Of a stretch of 64,000 nucleotides of DNA, positions 53,713-64,000 are shown one piece after another. Below the pieces are notes generated by a model. That model was not told the origin of the DNA. It searched no databases and worked only from the letters and a program-made list of their open reading frames with translations. The stretch comes from Thereva unica. Its lineage: Eukaryota > Arthropoda > Insecta > Diptera > Therevidae. How positions within the stretch are numbered: position 1 is the stretch's first letter; the number at the start of each line of letters is the position of its first letter. The stretch covers positions 81,744,543 through 81,808,542 of the forward strand of contig OX465281.1 of NCBI GenBank assembly GCA_949987705.1. The letters are read 5' to 3'. The position numbers and the translations under genes are program-made.

Positions 53713-56371
53713 CTTCCCTGCAAACATTACGAACCGAGATCGAATCGAAAACGAGTATTTGCGAGACGAGAGTCGATATCGAAACGAAATCGATTTGTAA
53801 ACGACGAAAACGGAATGCTATAGCAAATCGCTTTGACAATCTGTTAACGACTCGTAGTAGCGACTTTTTAATTTTTTTTGGTGGGCGAGAAGAAATTGTG
53901 AAACACTATATAAACAAACAAGTGCTTATACAGGATATATATTAAATATTTTTTGCAGCGTATAGCCATCGGGGATTCTCCGTTAATGGCATACTTTGGG
54001 TATTAAGAGATGAGTGATTCATTGATATAGAAGGGAGAGAGATGAAACATATCTTAGAGAAAAGAGTAGGGTTTAGGCCGTTCGACGATTTACACCCAAC
54101 AGAAAATTCAATCTAGTTCTTTTGAGTTAAGTATCCTGCAATAGATTGGCCAACAATTTTGGTTGGTATAGTCGACATACATATGCACATATACTTCTAT
54201 TATTCTCCCAGCATTTGAATAGTATTTGCCTAACTATGCACAACTGGTTTACTGTTGGCCTTCTCTTTCCCTCTGGAGATAGATCGATATTCTCCTAAGA
54301 TATTGTCTCCTATAGGTCCCAACCTTTGTTTTAGTATTGGGTAAGAGTAGGAGGAGGAGCTCGCTGCTTCCTGAGAAATTTCTTGTTACCTATCTCTTCT
54401 ATGTATCTCTTTCAATATTTACTTAAGGGTTTGCTTTTTTCTCCTTTATAACTGGGCCTCCATCGTCGCTTCTTTGATTGTATGTTAAAATTATTATTTT
54501 CCCATTGTTTACTGATTTATTCAAATGCCACTTCATTTTGCTGCTCATTTGTCAGTTTTGTAGTTATTTATTGTTGGTAACCTTTTTTAAATACTGGATT
54601 CTTCAGTTTTTCTAAATTTATTTAAATATTATTTACATTTATCATCATTAATAAATTGATTCGTTTATTACTCAATGAAATATTTAAGCTTAATCGTACG
54701 TCAATTTGGTTATGTGGTATTAATTTTGAGGCAGAAATTATTCTATCTTGAAAATGAGTGACAATATGGAAGAAATCGGTGTATATGGTGCTGTTACTAT
54801 ACAAGTAAAGATTTTCAACTTTTTATTTATATTGTTATGGCATTATACCAAAATCATATTCATTATATTGAATTTTCAGAAATCTTCAAGAACTTGCTAA
54901 TACTTGAACTTTCTAATGCAGGCAGAACTTTTTTGATACTGGCTGTCTTGGTAGCGTAAGGTTAGGGACTTCTTTTTCCTACGATCGCCTTCAAGCATGG
55001 AAAGTAAGGAAGCCATCCCTTGCTCGATCATTAAAGTCAGCGTTCAGCGTGACATTGCACTGATCGTTAACAATACAAAGCTGAGCTCTAGTATTTCACA
55101 TAAAAAATGGCTTCCGCTTGTAAATCACTCTTTCAAGATATTTGCTGATTCTTTCCTATATTTAAATAATCGTGGAAATTTAAACGATTTCTAGTATTTT
55201 TATATGCTAATAAAAATATGTAAGATGTGATTATTATATCATTCCAATAATGTTTATTGTGTAAATTACTATCTGTAAAGAAATAGTGAAATTATTTATG
55301 TGTAAACATAAGTAGAATACTAATAACACATTTTACAATTTAATAATATTGCTGAAATTTGTTCAATTTTATTCAGATAAATTTGGCAAGCATTTTACTT
55401 AAAATTTTGTCGCCTTACAATATGAGCTCTATCTAAATTAAAAATTATGAATAATTGTGGTGCGTTTCTAATGTGCTTTGGACTATTTTTTTTAGCTACG
55501 AAGAACATTGCGTCGTTACTATTAGGTTATTGCGAGGAAATGTAGTGCATCTATTGTTTCAAATAAAACTGCCAACTTTTTCTTAAAAACAATTTCTAAT
55601 TTTATGAATATTTGCCGCTGATTTTCTATACCTGATTGTTATTTCAAACAAGAAGCTTATGACTAATGGCTCTATGTCTACTGGAAGATAAAAGAGGTAA
55701 ATATTTAAGTTAAAAATCAAGTATGGTAAGTAGCATGGAATAATATGATATATGTTCTGAACGCCTTTATTTTTGTGTTGGTTTAATATACTAAGCTAAG
55801 CTGAACGCAACAGAATGCGATCTAATCAGGTGTTACGGGTTATTCTTTTTATAAAATCAATTTCTTTTCGAATGTCATTCCTAGTACTCCTTCTTACACC
55901 CAGGCAGAGAGAAATATCGAAGAAAATGAATTATGAATGGCATCCTCCCTCATATGGCATATCGTGAAAATCAAGGAAATCCTGTTCCGAAAACACGGTT
56001 CTATCGGGTTGACTATTTGATAGGAGCCGGTGGAGTGCAATCTCGCTATGGCGTTGACATCAATTCATTCTTCTCTCTATTTTCTTTTGCCTATGGCGAC
56101 TAGTCTGTCGATTTGATCATCTGCATATTACAAATGTGGCATGAATGAGCACTACATTGTGAGCTACAGTTTGATGTTGACGAGGCGAGGTTTTCTTCCA
56201 TTTAATTTTATCTTAACCCAGATTAAGTGTGCTAGTCCTATGTTTCAAATGGGTCTACGTCATTTTGACGTCATAATCCGGATTAAGGGTGTTAGTGGGT
56301 CTCCAGTATTAGACACACAGGGTTCTTTAATTCTTAACTCTAATAATCAGTAATTGGTCTATGTATCACCC
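53713..56371. other. Intronic stretch, nothing recognised
   Basis: Apart from a CGAAACGA-rich word cluster near 53740-53820, I see no repeat end, coding similarity or RNA gene. Short open frames here (for example 54997-55194 and 56141-56353) have no recognisable content. Confidence 0.4.
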
Positions 56372-56487
56372 TTAATTTTTTTTTATGTGGCAGTGCTAAA
56401 CTCAGGAATCACCCTTTGTACTACCAGTCCGTCGTGTCGTTTGTCACGTCATGGTGCAATGTCTAGCAGCACGCTTAGTACGGGATG
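56372..56487 (-). repeat. LINE 3' end fragment (family of 37692-39629)
   Basis: T-run then ATGTGGCAGTGCTAAACTCA and CCCTTTGTACTACCAGTCCG, matching 37710-37815. It is a strongly 5'-truncated insertion consisting only of the 3' UTR. Confidence 0.85.
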
Positions 56488-57007
56488 ATTACCATCAAGC
56501 CTTAAGGTGAATTGACATATCCCACGTTTTTCTGTCAGGCCGCTCTTTTTTAAGATTTCAACCAATCAGGAACAATTTCTGCGATATAACCTTTAATTAT
56601 CAAAATATTTGGATGATTAGCGAATTAAACTCGTTTGTTACAGCGGTTCCTCTTAGATTTTTAATTTTCTCATGTAGTTTGAACAGATTTCCATTTCTCA
56701 TATAAAGTACACTCCAGCAGGTGGCTCTGCAAGGAACTGGAGACTTTTCCGTTCACGTTGAAACGCAATAAATAAGTTAGACAATTATTCGGTGTTGTGT
56801 TTTTAGGCAATATTGTCAGAATGAAAGAAAAGTAAATGTTGCCGTCAAGTACTTGGTTTTAAATGGGGTTTTTAGCAATCGGCTGTTCACTTTTTCTCAG
56901 ATGTTACTTTTTCTACGTGGTATTCTATACGGGATTTTTCCACATAGAAATAAATAGCAAAAATGCTGAACGGAATTCCGTTAGAACTCCATACTAGGCT
57001 TAACGAT

Positions 57008-57135
57008 TAAAGTCGATACTTGGTTAATGTCACGCATAGAATGTTAAGGGATAGGTCAGCCATTCGTTTTACACCGTCCAAGCTGTAGGTTTTCTTTAAA
57101 ATAAGGCAGCACGGTCCAAAACAAAATGAGTTCAG
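57008..57135 (-). pseudogene. Short LINE RT fragment (same family)
   Basis: TTGGTTAATGTCACGCATAG and GGATAGGTCAGCCATTCGTT match 38415-38465 of the better LINE (the LGVTLAKD region). Confidence 0.65.
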
Positions 57136-57224
57136 AAGTTGTGTTTCGGCAAAAAGGTAAAAATCGCCCTGCTTTTCTGAACATATTGAATAAGTATTGT
57201 CCAACTGAAAATATATTTTACACT

Positions 57225-57456
57225 GGGCGCATCCAGCGCACTCAGCGGCTGAGTAGCGGCTAAGTGCTGAGCTCGTTGGATGGCTAGCTGAACTAAGCAG
57301 CTTAGCTCAGCGGCTGGCAAATTTCTCAGCGTAAAAATTTTATGCTAAGTAGCTCAGCGATAGTGAATTGATGTTATTTAAAATAGGGAAAAAAATTTAG
57401 CTGTCAAAATAAATTTTAACTTAGCTACCCATCCGCTGAGTGCGCTGGATGCACCC
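57225..57456. mobile_element. 232-bp MITE with ACT target duplication
   Basis: Ends GGGCGCATCCAGCGCACTCA and TGAGTGCGCTGGATGCACCC, flanked by ACT (57222-57224 and 57457-57459). CTCAGCGG and GCTTAGCTCAGC words repeat inside. Confidence 0.9.
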
Positions 57457-58481
57457 ACTGGCTCATCTGGCTTACGAGTAGTGCTAGATTTAATATATTA
57501 ATGAATATTGATTGATCTTGGCGGTCTACAATGTAAAACTGTTAAATATTATTAGTTCCTGTTCCGAAAAATCTGTTATTTTAATTATTCATCTCGGGTT
57601 TAGAGCAGACTTGAAAGCAGAAGTGTGTATACTTTTATTTTGTTAATATGTCTTCACTATTAACTACGAATAGGTAGTCATACTGAGTTCTCCTTGTATT
57701 TTATCATTGGAAGAATTCTTTTAATTTCGAAATTCCATTTTCTTGTTCTGAAATTAAGATATAACTATAACGTATATGACGTTTTTTAGTATATAATGTT
57801 TCATTGCCGAGTAGTTTAAGCCAATAGAAACTAGCGAGCGAAAATATAATAGGATTTCTGTTTTAATACATTAATAATCATGAAATCGTTAATAATTGAA
57901 AATATTTCTTTAACAAAACTTGTTTGTAGCATAGACATAGCAACATTATATAATCTGCATGTCATGCATGTCTAAGATATTCTACCACTCTCATTTATAA
58001 ATGGATTTTCCACTACTTTATCTAGCGCACTAATAAAGTGTAAAGGTAAACATCTCTGCTTTGCTCTAGAACTAAATGATATGAGGTCACAGAGGATTGA
58101 CTTATCCATTTAAATTTCGCATAGCCCATTGGTATCTACAAAAAAAAAACAATATGGATATCCAAGTAAATCAAGGCAGTATTATGCCTCCTAATAACCC
58201 CCAACAGTTTTTTTCATTTATATATTCGAATCTTAGTCTTTTCCTCCCTCATAATGTCAATATTCATGTTGTCATAATTTTTTAACTGAACTACATTAAG
58301 TTAAATGTGGATTTGAATTCATCATCTTGGAGTAGGTATGTATTATTGTATTATATTAGTTCCTTCTGCAGGTACCTAATTAAGCAAACTGAATTTACTG
58401 CCGCATAACGTACAGTGGGTCAAAAAAGTTTACATACACTTAATATTTTAATAAATTGTCGCTTCGAAAATCAATTACCAT

Positions 58482-58540
58482 CGTCGACAGTACAAAGGGG
58501 CCTTCCCTAAGTCTCTAGTGTGTCACATAAAAAAAAAGAT
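58482..58540 (+). repeat. SINE tail fragment
   Basis: GTCGACAGTACAAAGGGGCC then CACATAAAAAAAAA matches the last about 55 bp of the SINE at 8532-8987. It is strongly 5' truncated and inserted between the outer and inner repeats of the Tc1 end. Confidence 0.8.
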
Positions 58541-58734
58541 ATCTTTTCCAAACTTTTTCAGTTTATTTTGTAAAAGTATATTACATAGTAGAATAAAAAA
58601 GAGCAATTCAATAAATGTAATTCATATAAATAAAAAAAATTAACACATAATAACAAAAATAACATCAAAAAAGTTTACATACAGATAACAAATTCAATAT
58701 TGTAGGTAGTTATAGGTTTCAGTATACAATAATA

Positions 58735-59392
58735 CTAATATTTGGTTTGATAACCTTTTGCTTGTATAACTGCGCGCAACCTATTTTGCATTATTTTCTC
58801 CCATTCCCAATTATGGTATGTTTTCGAATACGGCGATCCAATAAATCCCATAAGTGCTCTATAGGATTCAAATCTGGTGATTGTGGGGGTGAGTGCAAGT
58901 GATTTGGAACCCTGAAAATGCACCATTCTTTGATTATTTTTGAACAGTGTTTAGGGTCATTGCCTTGCTGGAAAATAAATGATTTTGTATCGAGCCCCAT
59001 TTTTTCGACACTAGTCATCAATTTTTTTTGTAATATCCGTAGATAACCAAACCTATCCATTGTGGTGTCAATGAACTCCAAATTCCCAACTCCAGAAGCA
59101 CTCATATATCCCCAAATCATTACATTACAACCTCCATGTTTTATGGTAGCAGCAATATTTTCTTTATTAAACCCGTATTCGCTTTTCTCCACACATTTGA
59201 ATGTCCATCACTTCCAAAAATGTTAAATTTGCTCTCACCAGAAAAGACAACATTGTTCCAAAAATCACTACCCTTATTTGTATGTTCTTTTGCAAAATTT
59301 AAGCGTTTCTTCCTATTCAATTTTGAAATGAAGGGTTTTCTTCGGGGTGATCGACAATGAAAACCAGCATTATGCAGGGTAGGGATGATCAA
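58735..59392 (-). pseudogene. Tc1-like transposase, C-terminal two thirds
   Basis: The minus strand reads AGFHCRSPRRKPFISKLNRK, FWNNVVFSGESKFNIFGSDG, GGCNVMIWGYMSASGVGNLE, FIFQQGNDPKHCSK and PPQSPDLNPIEHLWDLLDRR. The second catalytic Asp (NDPKH) and the final Glu (NPIEHLW) are visible. The first Asp is replaced by Gly (FSGESKF where FSDESKF is usual), which by itself should abolish catalysis. There is a frame change at about 59190, and the N-terminal paired-type DNA-binding domain is cut off at about 59380 by another insertion. Tc1 transposases are DDE enzymes inserting at TA. Confidence 0.88.
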
Positions 59393-60452
59393 TATTCATT
59401 TGTTATCGAAACATCGATGATGAGCGTGAAAACATCGATATTTTAACATCGATACTAGGTCCTCTAAAACATCGATCCATCGATGATGTGAACAAGAACA
59501 TCGACAATCGATGTTTCCACATTCGTTTGTTGTAAAAATTAAATTGAGCTTATGCTTAAAATAAAATTTCCAAACGACTTATAAAATGTCAACCAATCAG
59601 TGAACACTTCGAACTTGGCGAAGTAGTTCTTAATTTTTATGTTCCACTTCTTTTGCCAAGCTAGATTTTGCAGATAGTTTTTGAAATGAAACTTCGAGAA
59701 AGAAAGCACAATAGGTATGCATATAAAAAGTTTTGCTATCTTATAATATTATTCTCAAACCCTCCCTCTAAATGCCTGCTTCGAGAAAGTGAATGTTAAC
59801 AGGACTACGAATACTTAAAATATCAATATCCTAGCTGTCGCCACTCTCTTATACCATGATTTCATCGCACTTGAAATCCGCAGGTTTTGATAAAACGATT
59901 TGGCGAAATCCAAATGTGTTTCCATCGCACCAGGCAGTTTTCACTTGTCATAACAAACTTGCACATCAAATTTTAAAAACCTAATTATATCAACAAAACT
60001 GAGGAATTTGGAAAGAATAGGCTGTAAAATAAGGAAAAAAATATAAACATTCATTTAAGCTCCATTTTAAACGTTAAAGATAGAAAATTTAAAAATAACA
60101 AATTCGTACTGTCAAAATTTTTTACAGCTGAGAAATTTCTCCAAGCTGAGTACACTTGCTAAATAGGCTAAATAGTCATTAGCAAGATTTCGATCGAGAT
60201 TTCATTGAAATCTCCTCCGAAAGGCGATTTCATTTTATATGCTAAAACGATTTCAAACGAGATTTCGTCCGAAATCCTCAGTTTTCCGAAATCGGAAGAT
60301 TTCGAGTGCGATGGAAACATGGTATTAGACCCTAGATTTAAAAATATACACTTCCAAGATGCACTAGCATGTTCAAAAGCAATTTCAAGTATTGAATATT
60401 TACTTTCAGTAATACAGTAAAAAAAAAGAAATTTCTTAAAATTCTTATTTTA
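59380..60452 (+). pseudogene. hAT transposase fragment inserted in the Tc1, split by a MITE
   Basis: Plus strand. ATCCTAGCTGTCGCCACTCT (59827 on) leads to the MITE at 59852. Coding continues on the far side with LDPRFKNIHFQDALACSKAI and SIEYLLS. ATLLDPRFK..HF is a conserved block of BED-finger hAT transposases. The block is rejoined exactly when the MITE and one TTA are removed. The left boundary (AGGGATGATCAATATTCA at about 59382) may be a hAT terminus; the ATCGATG-rich stretch following it is probably subterminal. The remaining domain is missing. Confidence 0.65.
59852..60324. mobile_element. 473-bp MITE with TTA target duplication
   Basis: Ends TACCATGATTTCATCGCACT and GAGTGCGATGGAAACATGGTA (inverse match with small differences), flanked by TTA (59849-59851 and 60325-60327). 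It sits in the Leu codon region of the hAT block ATLLDPRF. Confidence 0.92.
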
Positions 60453-60915
60453 TAGCCTCGACACACGGCAGTCAAAAAATTACGAATATTCATCATTTAT
60501 GACGAACGGTTTTAGGGAGTGACACACATTAAAATACGTCTTTATATTTTGACAGTTCTCAGATGACAAGTGGTAGTGTAGTGAAAAATGTCAGCGACGA
60601 ATAAAAAAAGAAGGAATATGGCTTATTTGAGATTAACACATTATAATAATTTAATAAATAAACACATTACGGTCCGAAAGGCTTTACAGCCTGTTGTAGT
60701 AAGCAACTTCAAAACAAGTTTAAATCACTTGGCAACGTATGACACTGGAACAAACATCAAAACTTAGTTTATTCCAATAATTTACCGGACTACAGATGGC
60801 TCTGTTCTGGATTTTCCTAATCGATTAACCAAAATTTTCCTAATCGGTTTTCCTAATTAATGAGGTTCAAATTCCTAATTAATGCTGAATTTTCGTCGTA
60901 CGTGTGTCGAGGCTA
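60453..60915. mobile_element. 463-bp MITE with TTA target duplication
   Basis: Ends TAGCCTCGACACACGGCAG and CGTACGTGTGTCGAGGCTA, flanked by TTA (60450-60452 and 60916-60918). Also inside the Tc1 element. Confidence 0.9.
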
Positions 60916-61180
60916 TTATTTACGTTTTTCCTAATTCTTACATTACACTAATAAAAAAATATTGCGCGCAGGATTACAAAAAGCGAACAACTTAATGGCC
61001 TGTATGTAAACTTTTTTGATTCAAATTTTATGCTTTAAATTTTCCTTTATACGGGGAAGTCCCTATTTTTTAAATGCAATTTAATTCGCTGCAGAAAAGT
61101 GTTATCAACATGCATAATTAATAGGTCATAGTTTCTATTTTCAAAATAGTTGGCGGTATTACCAATAAGAAGGCTTTTAA

Positions 61181-62600
61181 GGGGACTCTTCACTGAAATT
61201 GCTAAAATCTGAACCACTAGACCGATTTAGATTAAATTTTGTGTCCGAATAGTTGTTATCGAGTAAAAAACAAAAGCACAATCAATTGTTGAAAAAAAAA
61301 TTTTAAGCAACATTTTTGTTAATAAACAAACATCCGAGAAAAGGGGTATTTTCCGCGAGCTCCTTGCACGCGAATTTTGAATCGATTTTATTTTTGTTAG
61401 TGCCAAAATGTTCAGTAATTAATAATAAACAAAACTGTCACACAGAATTTTGATATCTTTTTTTGTTTATTAACAATCCACAAATATGTCTGGCGATGTC
61501 GAAAAGCAGCCGAAAATCTCGATTTTTTCGGGTTTTTATTACATTTTGGTTTATAACTTTATGAATTTTTAAAATTTCAAAATTCTGTCTGACAGATTTT
61601 TTTAGTTATACATCTCGAACATTTTCCACTTTATAAATCGGTTGAAAATTGTGGAACGAGGAGCTTGGAGAAGTTAAAAGAAATGAAAAAAAAAACGTTG
61701 TTGAAATAATCACGTTCAAAGTTTGACGATGACGCACAAAAGAGCTACGCAGGTAGCCGAAGCCAAAATCTTTGTTTCTTTTGGATGGCAATTTGTCGAA
61801 TAAATGAAGAAAATAAAGAATAAAATGTTAAACGTATATTAATTGTTATTAACAATTAATATAGTTTTTACAATCACTAGTACGAAAATAGTTGAAAGAA
61901 ACGAGCTCGTCTGTCGACGCGCGACGCTCGGAGTAATATCTCCGCCCATGCGCGCTATTGAAAAAACACGAAAAAAACTATGTTATAAACATTTTTTTTA
62001 AATGTGAAAACGCTACATAATTCAGAAAAGTCTACTTTACCCTGCGTTTCGACGTGCAATTTTCCTTGCATAAAATATTTTTGCATGACGTCATTTCTGT
62101 CAAAAAAATATTTTACTGGGCATTTGATTGCATGAAATTTTACTTGTGAAAATGTCGTTAACAAGGCAGTAACTCATGTGTGCTTGTTCCCTATTAGTGT
62201 TGAGGGAATTAGAGTGTCTGGAAAAAGAGAAAACTGAACCCCATTCTTTTTCCTTCAGATCCTCTCTTCTATATAACTTTGTTTTTCCACAGAATCTCTT
62301 TATCATTTATTAATTTGATTATGTCTTCTCTAGTCCACTTGCGTTCCGCCATTTTTACTTGATATGTCAAATTAAATATTGCAGCAAAGATAGCATGCAA
62401 AAATTGCATGCTATCTCACTACAATATTTTATGCAAGTAAATTCTTGCTGCCATGTGTGGTCTAGATAAGCAATTTTGTTGCAATAACATATTTCATGCA
62501 AGGGAAAATTGCACGTCGAGACCCAGGGTTATCAGAATATGCAATAAAAAAAATGTCGTCAAAAAATCGATTTTCAAACAAATATCGGTGAAGAGTCCCC
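61181..62600. mobile_element. 1420-bp TIR element with TTAA target duplication
   Basis: Ends GGGGACTCTTCACTGAAAT and ATCGGTGAAGAGTCCCC, flanked by TTAA (61177-61180 and 62601-62604). TTAA is the target of piggyBac-type elements, but no transposase is present, so that label is only a suggestion. It lies between the inner and outer repeats of the Tc1 right end and itself contains the element at 62040-62527. Confidence 0.85.
62040..62527. mobile_element. 488-bp TIR element nested in the TTAA element
   Basis: Ends CCCTGCGTTTCGACGTGCAA and TTGCACGTCGAGACCCAGGG are inverted, continuing through TTTTCCTTGCAT. ATGCAAAAATTGCAT-type hairpins are repeated inside. The target duplication is unclear. Confidence 0.8.
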
Positions 62601-62648
62601 TTAAAGTAAACTATATGAGGTGTATGTAAACTTTTTTGACTCACAGTA

Positions 62649-63340
62649 GTTTCTAGTGGCTCAAAAGAGTCTATGTCACTTTATGTCAATAGTGGAAATA
62701 CGATTTCACCAATTAGGCTATCCATACATCAGGGGGACCATGGTTCTACAGCAAATTTTTTTTTTGCAAAGCGTCCTTCGTGTATGAATGTCTATACATA
62801 CTAGACACCAACAGCAGACAAAACAAAATCATTTACTTTAATCTCACTTAGCGTCCTATCTAATAAACTATGGAAGTTTTCTCTGGCTTTATAATCTGCA
62901 TTTTCCGCAGGTGCGTAAGATTGCATAGCAGTTATACTTCGTGGCTGGTTCTTAATATGTATTATTATTATTTCTGAGATTGATTATATATACATGACCG
63001 ATAAAGACATTGAAGGATTGAAAGTGAATCGTTGTATTTCACATAGTTGGATCGTATAATTTGCGTTTAAATGGTTTCAAACATAATCGCTTTGTCATTA
63101 TGAAAATATTCATTTCTAATAGTTACACGACGAAGACACAACAGTAAACGTAACATGACCTACAAAATTTTATGCTGTCATTGGTCAATTTCTCTTTGAA
63201 TTCACGTCTTACCGACGAAATTTCGATTCGTTCCGGGCCAAAAGTTGGATCGAATCTGGTTGATTTTATTGTAATTCAATCTCCTTGTACATGGATTTTT
63301 CTGAGAACCAATGACAGCGAGACCCAATTTTCGCGGATAG
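62649..63340. other. Intronic stretch, mostly unrecognised
   Basis: Contains the LINE endonuclease-like fragment at about 62870-62960 (minus strand) and otherwise AT-rich DNA with no feature I can name. Confidence 0.4.
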
Positions 63341-63466
63341 GATGGTGTAGACCAGGACGCCCAGAGCTTAGCAATGCCAAACTGGATCACATCGGCTCAG
63401 AATCGAAACCGGTGGAGAGAACAGTTGCGATTGGCCAGGACCAGATCCAGGTTGTAGAGTAGTAAT
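63341..63466 (+). repeat. RTE-like LINE 3' fragment (family of 3227-5516)
   Basis: Matches 5381-5496: GTGTAGACCAGGACGCCCAG, CCAAACTGGATCACATCGGC and GGTGGAGAGAACAGTTGCG. It is an older, strongly truncated insertion of the same family, ending at the old stop region. Confidence 0.85.
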
Positions 63467-64000
63467 TGGCTAGTTTTGAATCGAGCTTTACATTTTCCTT
63501 CTTATATAAAAACATACCCCTCGTACCTCTTATATAAGAACCCTTATAATAAGCCATTTCACTGAATATTAATAAAGAGAAAGACTATTATTATATACAA
63601 TTTGCCCGCTTTCAATCCAAAGTACCTGACGTACACTCGCGTCAAAAGTGAAGCATCAAATAAAAAATCGTCATGCAACAACGAAAATAGTGCTTAATAT
63701 CTTAAAATAATGCTTTAGTTATCAACCAAATATTTTATAAAAAATTTCATTACAACTATTAAAACAAACAAAAACTACTTCATTTATTAAAAAAACAGCT
63801 CTAAATTTATCAGTCACAGAACAATAATTAATCAGAATGACGAAACAAAAAAACATTGCTTGTAATGTGTATTATGTATTTATGAATTTTAAACATGTTA
63901 TTATAGCAATAGTTATATTTTAACCTTTATTAGATATGTTCATAATATTAGTTCCTTAATTTTAACAATTTTGCATTGTATGTTTTGTAAAACCGCCTTC
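63467..64000. other. Window end with partial family A palindromic element
   Basis: About 63630-63820 resembles the palindromic elements at 21627 and 47439 (AATAGTGCTTAATATCTTAA, CAACCAAATATTTTATAAAA). The rest is AT-rich. No GPAT exon is visible before the end. Confidence 0.45.

Larger units (their letters stand above)
58413..62646 (-). mobile_element. Tc1-type transposon with IR/DR ends, hosting several nested insertions
   Basis: The outer ends CAGTGGGTCAAAAAAGTTTA and its inverse TAAACTTTTTTGACTCACAG lie next to TA (58411-58412 and 62647-62648). An inner copy of the AAAAAAGTTTACATACA motif lies at about 58669-58684 and, inverted, at about 61001-61020. Each end thus has an outer and an inner direct repeat, as in Sleeping Beauty-type elements. 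Removing the nested SINE tail (58482-58540) and the TTAA element (61181-62600) gives repeat spacings of roughly 170-200 bp on both sides. The minus-strand transposase lies between the inner repeats, but its N-terminal part is interrupted. Confidence 0.82.

Noticed and set aside
55860..56010. Possible coding stretch near 55870-56010
   Set aside because: Interrupted by stops in every frame and without recognisable motifs.
48690..64000. Downstream GPAT exon carrying the FPEGT motif
   Set aside because: No reading with GQxHGG, WFERSE or FPEGTC-type blocks was found in any frame; the next exon is presumably outside the window.

Overview
The window is eukaryotic and almost certainly from an insect with a large, transposon-rich genome. 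The evidence is AT-rich intronic DNA, GT-AG introns, one split gene, tRNA-headed SINEs, several LINE lineages, and Tc1, hAT, Merlin and Harbinger-type DNA transposons. The species cannot be told from the sequence. A beetle or another large-genome insect would fit, but that is only a guess.

The only host gene I can support is a plus-strand glycerol-3-phosphate acyltransferase of the GPAT3/GPAT4 family. Five coding exons are visible: 1640-1789, 7892-8158, 20494-20736, 20824-21060 and 48456-48689. All junctions are phase 0 with GT-AG borders. The last two exons (4A and 4B) encode the same protein segment in two diverged versions. This is the segment that carries the catalytic NHTSPID (HX4D) block. 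They look like mutually exclusive alternative exons about 27.4 kb apart. The rest of the acyltransferase domain is not in the window, so the gene continues past base 64000.

Everything else is upstream or intronic DNA packed with mobile elements. 1-1600: short repeats with a MADF-like ORF start. 3227-5516: a 5'-truncated RTE-like LINE with an unbroken frame and 14-bp target duplications. 5.6-9.2 kb: SINEs, an RTE remnant, a TIR element and a non-autonomous hAT in the 3' UTR of a Jockey/CR1-like LINE (RT at 9287-10576). 11.5-15.4 kb: a gag-like ORF1 remnant, an inverted-repeat element and three Harbinger-like copies ending in TTA. 15.5-20.1 kb: a mariner-like C-terminus, a decayed LINE, a MITE and a SINE. 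21.6-27.1 kb: hAT and other TIR elements inside a broken RTE-like LINE. 27.6-29.8 kb: a Merlin-type transposon. 30920-34662: a hAT transposon with perfect 8-bp duplications and a decayed transposase. 35.0-37.7 kb: a run of MITEs. 37.7-39.6 kb: a LINE of the family whose 3' tail resembles the SINE tail. 39630-43017: an element with inverted arms of about 1.2 kb, each carrying a THAP-like ORF. 43-44.7 kb: more MITEs. 44885-47520: a 1318-bp near-identical tandem duplication of LINE sequence. 50.5-57.5 kb: decayed LINE pieces and MITEs. 58413-62646: a Tc1-type transposon with a Sleeping Beauty-like double-repeat end architecture, hosting several nested insertions.

The transposons are neighbours through nested insertion, not through shared function. 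The lines of most interest are the alternative catalytic exons of the acyltransferase, the SINE/LINE tail sharing, the long-armed THAP element and the nesting series with readable target duplications.
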